This document shows, one piece after another, positions 59,021 through 64,000 of a stretch of 64,000 bases of DNA. The position numbers and the translations under genes were made by a program. Below the pieces are notes generated by a model. It did not search any database. It was not told the origin of the DNA and worked only from the letters and a program-made list of their open reading frames with translations. Source of the stretch: Bacillus nakamurai. GTDB lineage: Bacteria > Bacillota > Bacilli > Bacillales > Bacillaceae. The DNA lies in NCBI RefSeq assembly GCF_001584325.1, contig NZ_LSAZ01000041.1:248001-312000 (forward strand). Direction: 5' to 3'. Position 1 is the stretch's first letter. The number at the start of each line of letters is the position of its first letter.

Positions 59021-59602
59021 ATGTTTAACTTACCGAATAAAATCACACTGGCAAGAATCGCTTTAATTCCTGTATTCATGATTATCATGCTTGTTCCTTT
59101 TCAATGGGGCAGCCTTCATATCGGGGAAGAGTCGATTCCGGTCGCACATCTTACAGGAGCTATTTTGTTCATTATCGCATCAACGACTGATTGGGTGGAT
59201 GGATACTACGCCAGAAAACTGAACCTCGTGACAAATTTCGGGAAATTTTTAGATCCGCTGGCTGATAAGCTGCTTGTGTCTGCGGCATTAATTACGCTTG
59301 TGCAGTTTGACCTTGCGCCTGCGTGGATGGTCATCGTCATTATCAGCCGCGAATTTGCCGTGACGGGCTTAAGACTTGTGCTGGCAGGGACGGGGGAAGT
59401 CGTTGCCGCCAATATGCTGGGGAAAATTAAAACATGGGCTCAAATCATTGCTGTTGCCGCCCTTTTACTTCATAATCTTCCGTTTGAGCTCGTTTCCTTC
59501 CCATTCGGTGATATCGCTTTATGGGTGGCCGTGCTCTTCACAGTCGTCTCAGGCTGGGATTATTTTGCGAAGAACTGGGAAGCGTTAAAAACATCTAACT
59601 AA
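59021..59602 (+). CDS. pgsA: Phosphatidylglycerophosphate synthase
   Basis: Makes phosphatidylglycerol phosphate from CDP-diacylglycerol (product of CdsA in this window) and glycerol-3-phosphate. It is 193 residues with about five membrane helices. The CDP-alcohol phosphotransferase motif is complete: D57, D60, G61, A64, R65, G74, D78, D82. TTGGAGGGG precedes the ATG. Essential in B. subtilis. cinA follows after 18 bp. Confidence 0.97.
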   Translation: MFNLPNKITLARIALIPVFMIIMLVPFQWGSLHIGEESIPVAHLTGAILFIIASTTDWVDGYYARKLNLVTNFGKFLDPLADKLLVSAALITLVQFDLAPAWMVIVIISREFAVTGLRLVLAGTGEVVAANMLGKIKTWAQIIAVAALLLHNLPFELVSFPFGDIALWVAVLFTVVSGWDYFAKNWEALKTSN

Positions 59603-59620
59603 TGAAAGAAGGATATGAAG

Positions 59621-60871
59621 ATGGAAATAGCCAAAAAAGCGGAAATTATTGCGGTCGGTTCAGAGCTGCTGCTCGGCCAGATCGCCAATACGAACGCGCA
59701 GTTTATCAGCAAAGAATTGGCCGAAATCGGGGTGAACGTATTTTATCACACTGCCGTCGGCGACAATCCGGAGCGGCTTAAAAAGGTGATCCGCATTGCC
59801 GAGGAGCGCTCGGATCTGATTATTTTTTCAGGCGGGCTCGGGCCGACAAAAGATGATTTAACAAAGGAAACCATCGCAAACACATTGGGCCGGCCGCTCG
59901 TACTGAATGATGAGGCGTTCCGCTCCATTGAGGAATACTTTGTGAAAACAAAGCGGACAATGTCGCCCAATAACCGTAAACAGGCGCTTGTCATTGAAGG
60001 CTCAGAGGTTTTGGCGAATCATTTCGGTATGGCGCCGGGAATGCTCACAGAGCATGACTCGCGGCTTTATATGCTGCTGCCGGGACCGCCGAGCGAACTG
60101 CGCCCGATGTTTGAAAACGAAGCCAAGCCGCTGCTTCTTAAAAAGCTCGGTTCAAATGAAAAAATCGTATCAACGGTTCTGCGGTTTTTCGGAATCGGCG
60201 AATCTCAGCTTGAGGCTGATTTAGAAGATATCATTGATGCGCAGACAAACCCGACGATTGCGCCTTTGGCCGCTGACGGAGAGGTCACGCTGCGTTTAAC
60301 TGCGAAACATGCCGATGAAAAAGAAACAGAGCGGCTTTTGAAAGAAACGGAAGCCGTTATTTTAGAACGTGTCGGTGAATTTTTCTACGGATATGATGAT
60401 ACATCTCTGGTGAAGGAGCTTTCAAAAGCATGCAGGGAAAACGGAATCAAACTTTCCGCTGCTGAAAGCTTTACCGGCGGCCTGTTCTCAGAGTGGCTGA
60501 CTGATATAAGCGGCGCTTCTCACATATTTGCAGGCGGTGTCGTTTGCTATTCTGACAGCGTGAAACAAAACGTGCTTGGCGTAAAAGCCGAGACGCTAAG
60601 CGGCAGCGGTGCGATCAGCAAGGAATGTGCAAAAGAGCTCGCTGCCGGCGTGAGAAAGCTGACCGGAAGTGACATCGGCATCAGCTTTACGGGAGCGGCC
60701 GGACCGGAGCCGCAAGAGGGGCATTCTCCGGGACACGTCTTTATCGGCATTTCGGCAGCCGGTAAAGAAGAGGTGCACGAATTTAACTTCGCCGGCTCCA
60801 GAACGGGGATCAGAAAGCGCGCCGCCAAATACGGCTGCCATTTGCTTTTAAAGCTGCTGGAGCAAAAATAA
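59621..60871 (+). CDS. cinA: CinA, competence-associated protein / NMN deamidase family
   Basis: Competence-inducible protein of 416 residues from ATG 59621 (AAAGAAGG is 8 bp upstream; ATG 59615 is too close to it). The N-terminal molybdopterin-binding-like domain (about 1-170, [15 protein letters not shown] and [11 protein letters not shown]) and a C-terminal CinA domain (about 255-415, [16 protein letters not shown]) fit the family. The C-domain deamidates NMN in other bacteria. Located just before recA as in many Firmicutes; in competence it is co-expressed with recA. Confidence 0.95.
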   Translation: MEIAKKAEIIAVGSELLLGQIANTNAQFISKELAEIGVNVFYHTAVGDNPERLKKVIRIAEERSDLIIFSGGLGPTKDDLTKETIANTLGRPLVLNDEAFRSIEEYFVKTKRTMSPNNRKQALVIEGSEVLANHFGMAPGMLTEHDSRLYMLLPGPPSELRPMFENEAKPLLLKKLGSNEKIVSTVLRFFGIGESQLEADLEDIIDAQTNPTIAPLAADGEVTLRLTAKHADEKETERLLKETEAVILERVGEFFYGYDDTSLVKELSKACRENGIKLSAAESFTGGLFSEWLTDISGASHIFAGGVVCYSDSVKQNVLGVKAETLSGSGAISKECAKELAAGVRKLTGSDIGISFTGAAGPEPQEGHSPGHVFIGISAAGKEEVHEFNFAGSRTGIRKRAAKYGCHLLLKLLEQK

Positions 60872-60935
60872 TGTTTTCAGTGCATTTTCTCTTTCATATT
60901 GAAGTTTTATAAGTGAAATTATGCTGTTTTATCAA

Positions 60936-60977
60936 AAAGCGAACGCGGAAAAAATCCGAATATGCGTTCGCTTTTTT
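60936..60977 (+). terminator. Terminator after cinA, overlapping the recA SOS box
   Basis: AAAAAGCGAACGC and GCGTTCGCTTTTT, a 13-bp perfect stem, followed by T. Its right arm includes the SOS box at 60957-60970. Confidence 0.88.
60957..60970 (+). promoter_or_regulatory. LexA (DinR) SOS box of recA
   Basis: CGAATATGCGTTCG matches the Bacillus SOS consensus CGAAC-RNRY-GTTYC at nearly all positions. It lies about 9 bp upstream of the recA -35 box. Confidence 0.85.
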
Positions 60978-60978
60978 C

Positions 60979-61007
60979 TTGGCAAATGTCAGCAAACAAG
61001 GTATAGT
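60979..61007 (+). promoter_or_regulatory. Vegetative promoter of recA
   Basis: TTGGCA (60979-60984) and TATAGT (61002-61007) with a 17-bp spacer, 36 bp before the start codon. Confidence 0.85.
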
Positions 61008-61042
61008 ATATGTAGTGGCAAGATAAAGGAGGAAAAAAATAA

Positions 61043-62086
61043 ATGAGTGATCGTCAGGCAGCCTTAGATATGGCTCTTAAGCAAATAGAAAAACAATTCG
61101 GCAAAGGTTCCATCATGAAGCTCGGAGAAAAGACGGATACAAGAATTTCAACGGTTCCGAGCGGTTCACTTGCACTTGATACCGCTCTTGGAATAGGCGG
61201 ATACCCGCGCGGGCGGATTATTGAAGTATACGGACCTGAGAGCTCAGGTAAAACGACTGTAGCGCTTCACGCAATTGCTGAAGTTCAGGAGAAAGGCGGA
61301 CAAGCCGCATTTATTGATGCCGAGCATGCCCTTGACCCTGTTTACGCGCAAAAGCTCGGTGTAAATATCGAGGAGCTGCTGCTTTCTCAGCCTGATACGG
61401 GAGAGCAGGCGCTTGAGATTGCCGAAGCGCTGGTACGAAGCGGAGCCGTCGATATCGTGGTTGTCGACTCTGTTGCGGCGCTTGTGCCGAAAGCTGAAAT
61501 CGAGGGGGACATGGGTGATTCGCACGTCGGTTTGCAGGCCCGTTTGATGTCTCAAGCGCTTCGTAAGCTTTCCGGCGCCATCAATAAATCTAAAACAATC
61601 GCAATCTTTATTAACCAAATTCGTGAAAAAGTCGGCGTTATGTTCGGAAATCCGGAAACGACTCCGGGGGGCCGTGCGCTGAAATTCTACTCTTCTGTGC
61701 GTCTGGAAGTGCGCCGGGCCGAGCAATTGAAGCAGGGCAACGACGTGATGGGGAATAAAACGAGAATTAAAGTTGTGAAAAACAAAGTCGCTCCCCCGTT
61801 TCGCACGGCTGAGGTCGATATTATGTACGGTGAAGGAATCTCCAAAGAAGGAGAAATCATCGATCTTGGAACTGAACTTGATATCGTGCAAAAAAGCGGT
61901 TCATGGTACTCTTATGAAGAAGAACGCCTCGGACAGGGCCGTGAAAATGCTAAGCAGTTCTTAAAAGAAAATAAAGATATCATGCTGATGATTCAAGAAC
62001 AGATCCGTGAACATTACGGCTTGGACAATAACGGTGTTACGGACAAAGCGGAAGAAGTTCAGGAAGAGCTTGAGTTCGAAGAATAA
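61043..62086 (+). CDS. recA: RecA recombinase
   Basis: Forms filaments on single-stranded DNA for homologous recombination, transformation and LexA autocleavage. It is 347 residues. Walker A GPESSGKT (64-71), Walker B region [11 protein letters not shown] near 141, DNA-binding loops L1 ([10 protein letters not shown]) and L2 ([10 protein letters not shown]). Acidic C-terminal tail. AAAGGAGG precedes the ATG. Controlled by LexA at 60957-60970; strong terminator downstream. Confidence 0.99.
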   Translation: MSDRQAALDMALKQIEKQFGKGSIMKLGEKTDTRISTVPSGSLALDTALGIGGYPRGRIIEVYGPESSGKTTVALHAIAEVQEKGGQAAFIDAEHALDPVYAQKLGVNIEELLLSQPDTGEQALEIAEALVRSGAVDIVVVDSVAALVPKAEIEGDMGDSHVGLQARLMSQALRKLSGAINKSKTIAIFINQIREKVGVMFGNPETTPGGRALKFYSSVRLEVRRAEQLKQGNDVMGNKTRIKVVKNKVAPPFRTAEVDIMYGEGISKEGEIIDLGTELDIVQKSGSWYSYEEERLGQGRENAKQFLKENKDIMLMIQEQIREHYGLDNNGVTDKAEEVQEELEFEE

Positions 62087-62096
62087 AAAACGATAT

Positions 62097-62133
62097 AAAA
62101 AAGAGCGGAATGAGCGATTTCCGCTCTTTTTTT
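62097..62133 (+). terminator. Terminator after recA
   Basis: AAAAAAGAGCGGAA (62097-62110) and TTCCGCTCTTTTTT (62119-62132), 14 bp perfect, T-rich end. Confidence 0.92.
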
Positions 62134-62260
62134 GTGTGTTTCAAAAAACACTGGCTATTTCGGAAAATTTTATCTGGAATGTTACAACTTTTTTCACACT
62201 TCATTCGTCTAAAATCATGGCGAAAGCGAAAGTTGAAATTATACCTGAGGAGGAAAAAAG

Positions 62261-63442
62261 ATGACAAGCCCCCGCCGTACAAGAATAAATAAAAAAAGAA
62301 AGAAAAAGCTGATAAAAACGGGAGGGCTGTTTCTTTTTCTGCTGCTTGTCACTGTTTTTATTACGATCTGGAGCATCACAGCCCACCACCGGGATGAAGA
62401 ATCTGCTAAAAGCGCTCCTGCTGCTCAATCTGATTCTTCAAAAGACCAGACTCAACAAAAAAAAGAAAAGAAGCAAAAAGAGAAAAAACCCAAATCCATC
62501 GACAACGATAAAAGAATCAGCAATTATTTACATCAGATCGGATTCAGCGGTACAGCCATGATCGTAAAAGACGGAAACGTTGTGTTGAAAAAAGGTTTCG
62601 GTTATGCGGACCGTAAGCAAAAAATCGAGAACAATCCGGAAACAACGTATTATATCGGTTCATCGCAAAAAGCATTAATCGCGACGGCCATTTTGCAGCT
62701 TGAAGAAAAAGGGCTATTGCAAACGAGTGATCCCGTCAGTACATATTTGCCGAATTTTCCTAACGGGGCAAACATCAAACTAAAGAACCTGCTTAACCAT
62801 ACGTCCGGCATAAACGGGCATATTGAAGGGCAGGGGCCGATTACTCCACTTGACTTAATAAAGGATATAGAAAACAGAGGGATAAAACGGCAGCCGGGAA
62901 TATGGGATTACAGGGATTCCAATTATTCGGTGCTTGCATATATTGTAGCCCAGGTCAGCGGGGAGCCATATGAACAATACATAAAAGATCATGTGTTCAA
63001 ACCGGCCGGAATGAAGCATGCCGGATTTTATAAAACGTTTGCTAAAGAGAAGTATCCTGCCGTCGGATACAAAGTGGATGAAAGCGGCCAGCTGGTAACG
63101 CCCCATATTCTTGACTTATCACAGCTTTACGGGGCGGGCGACATGTATATGAGTGCGGAAGACCTTTATAAATTCGATAAGGCGCTTATAAACGGTAAGC
63201 TGTACTCGAAACAGAGCTTCACAAAAATGTTTACATCAGGGAGCAGTTCAACTTACGGGATGGGTTTTTACATTGATCCCGGCAGCTATTCCAATCACGG
63301 CGTCATGCCCGGTTATAACATTTTAAACAGCTTCAGCCATTCGGCGAGCAAATATGTCATATTACTGTCAAATATCCAAAATAACGCCAAACTAGGACAG
63401 GTAAACAACAAAATATACCAATTGCTTAACCAAGAATCCTAA
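62261..63442 (+). CDS. pbpX: PbpX, membrane-anchored serine beta-lactamase-like / DD-peptidase family protein
   Basis: Class C-type penicillin-binding-protein homologue, 393 residues. A basic N-terminus is followed by a membrane anchor (about 25-47, LFLFLLLVTVFITIW) and a Lys/Gln-rich linker (about 55-85). The catalytic domain has the active-site motif S-S-Q-K near residue 130. The second motif reads Y-R-D rather than Y-S-N, and the third box is H-G rather than K-T-G (SNHGVMPGY). Such variants are common in this hydrolase family, so a true PBP role is uncertain. GAGGAGG precedes the ATG. Confidence 0.9.
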   Translation: MTSPRRTRINKKRKKKLIKTGGLFLFLLLVTVFITIWSITAHHRDEESAKSAPAAQSDSSKDQTQQKKEKKQKEKKPKSIDNDKRISNYLHQIGFSGTAMIVKDGNVVLKKGFGYADRKQKIENNPETTYYIGSSQKALIATAILQLEEKGLLQTSDPVSTYLPNFPNGANIKLKNLLNHTSGINGHIEGQGPITPLDLIKDIENRGIKRQPGIWDYRDSNYSVLAYIVAQVSGEPYEQYIKDHVFKPAGMKHAGFYKTFAKEKYPAVGYKVDESGQLVTPHILDLSQLYGAGDMYMSAEDLYKFDKALINGKLYSKQSFTKMFTSGSSSTYGMGFYIDPGSYSNHGVMPGYNILNSFSHSASKYVILLSNIQNNAKLGQVNNKIYQLLNQES

Positions 63443-63536
63443 ACGAAGCCGTCATTTACAAAAAGAAGATGAAGGTATGGTATGATGTAAGCAGGCGCAG
63501 ATTCAGAGCTGAAGGCTAAACGTTAAGCTGGCAAGC

Positions 63537-63565
63537 TTGACAAGTATTTCCGACACAATTACAAT
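63537..63565 (+). promoter_or_regulatory. Vegetative promoter of rny
   Basis: Consensus TTGACA (63537-63542) and TACAAT (63560-63565) with a 17-bp spacer. It implies a leader of about 160 nt. The rest of the 291-bp gap 63443-63733 holds only a small inverted repeat. Confidence 0.75.
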
Positions 63566-63585
63566 GAAGTTGTAACATTTGTTTT

Positions 63586-63603
63586 TTTAACATGATTGTT
63601 AAA
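63586..63603 (+). repeat. Inverted repeat in the rny leader
   Basis: TTTAACA-TGAT-TGTTAAA, 7 bp arms, about 15 nt after the predicted transcription start. Could be an RNA hairpin at the 5' end or a protein site. Confidence 0.5.
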
Positions 63604-63733
63604 CCTTAAACTTGACAAGGGCATGAGTGATTCATTCCCTGTGAAGGTCCTGTATGTTGAGAAAATCAGACAATGTACACGCCGACACTTATTTTTAGCA
63701 ACAACCAAGTTCATAGCAAGAGGAGGTGAAAGT

Positions 63734-64000
63734 ATGACCCCAATGATGGTTCTCATCTCCATTTTGCTGACTCTGCTCGGTTTAGTTGTTGGCTACTATG
63801 TTCGTAAAACCATTGCCGAAGCAAAGATTGCGGGCGCACGCGGTGCTGCCGAGCAAATCCTTGAAGATGCAAAGCGTGATGCTGAAGCACTGAAAAAAGA
63901 AGCTCTGCTTGAAGCAAAGGACGAAATCCATACACTTCGAATAGATGCTGAACAGGAAGTTCGTGAAAGACGAAATGAGCTTCAAAAACAAGAAAACCGT
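63734..64000 (+). CDS. rny: Ribonuclease Y, N-terminal part (runs off window)
   Basis: Start of the membrane-anchored endoribonuclease that initiates mRNA decay. 89 residues are visible: an N-terminal membrane helix (about 3-23, [19 protein letters not shown]), then a long charged coiled coil ([23 protein letters not shown] and onward) typical of RNase Y. KH and HD domains would follow beyond the window. AGGAGGTG precedes the ATG. In B. subtilis it associates with PNPase and RNase J1, so three decay enzymes (pnp, rnjB, rny) are encoded in this region. Confidence 0.96.
   Translation, partial: MTPMMVLISILLTLLGLVVGYYVRKTIAEAKIAGARGAAEQILEDAKRDAEALKKEALLEAKDEIHTLRIDAEQEVRERRNELQKQENR

Noticed and set aside
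63612-63617. Second TTGACA in the rny leader as a further promoter
   Set aside because: No -10-like sequence occurs 16-18 bp downstream.

Overview
The window is a contiguous stretch of core chromosome from a member of the Bacillus subtilis species complex, most likely the B. amyloliquefaciens/B. velezensis group. The basis is gene order, protein lengths and the sequences themselves. From the fla/che operon through to rny the order follows the B. subtilis map as I remember it, while the proteins are clearly diverged from strain 168 and one two-gene module (49708-53282) sits where I do not expect one. All 59 genes found are on the + strand. I see no rRNA, tRNA, IS element, prophage or CRISPR array.

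Region 1 (1-10671) is the distal end of the motility operon: flhB (cut by the window edge), flhA, flhF, flhG, cheB, cheA, cheW, cheC, cheD, sigD, swrB. It covers flagellar export, flagellar placement, the chemotaxis core with its CheC/CheD adaptation branch, and the sigma factor for late flagellar genes. Region 2 (10668-19880) is rpsB-tsf, pyrH-frr, and the envelope/isoprenoid run uppS-cdsA-dxr-rasP-proS. Region 3 (19992-34291) holds polC, then the rimP-nusA-rnpM-ylxQ-infB-ylxP-rbfA-truB-ribF translation operon with an attenuated leader, then rpsO and pnp. Region 4 (34404-41992) is ylxY-mlpA-ymxH and the dipicolinate/lysine block dpaA-dpaB-asd-dapG-dapA. Region 5 (42172-47389) is rnjB, tepA-ylzJ and spoIIIE. 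Region 6 (47534-53282) is the most accessory part: a GntR regulator, an MFS exporter, and a MarR regulator coupled to a 1039-residue MMPL/RND-type membrane protein. Region 7 (53439-64000) is ymfF-ymfH (M16 peptidases), ymfI, ymfJ, ymfK-rodZ-pgsA-cinA, SOS-controlled recA, pbpX, and the start of rny.

How the genes work together: the window links flagellar assembly and chemotaxis, ribosome and translation-factor supply, DNA replication and repair, diaminopimelate/dipicolinate synthesis for wall and spore, and RNA decay (pnp, rnjB, rny). Regulation visible in sequence includes vegetative promoters with 17-18 bp spacers (rpsB, pyrH, rimP, rpsO, the MarR gene, recA, rny), candidate sporulation promoters (dpaA, ymfJ, ymxH), an SOS box, structured leaders (rpsB, rimP, rpsO) and many intrinsic terminators.

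I found no convincing undescribed multi-gene system. The best leads are the MarR-MMPL module with its large coiled-coil insert, the YlxY deacetylase-like protein that lacks the catalytic aspartates, the degenerate/active M16 pair YmfF/YmfH, and two strong hairpins (proS-polC and asd-dapG) that do not look like ordinary forward terminators.
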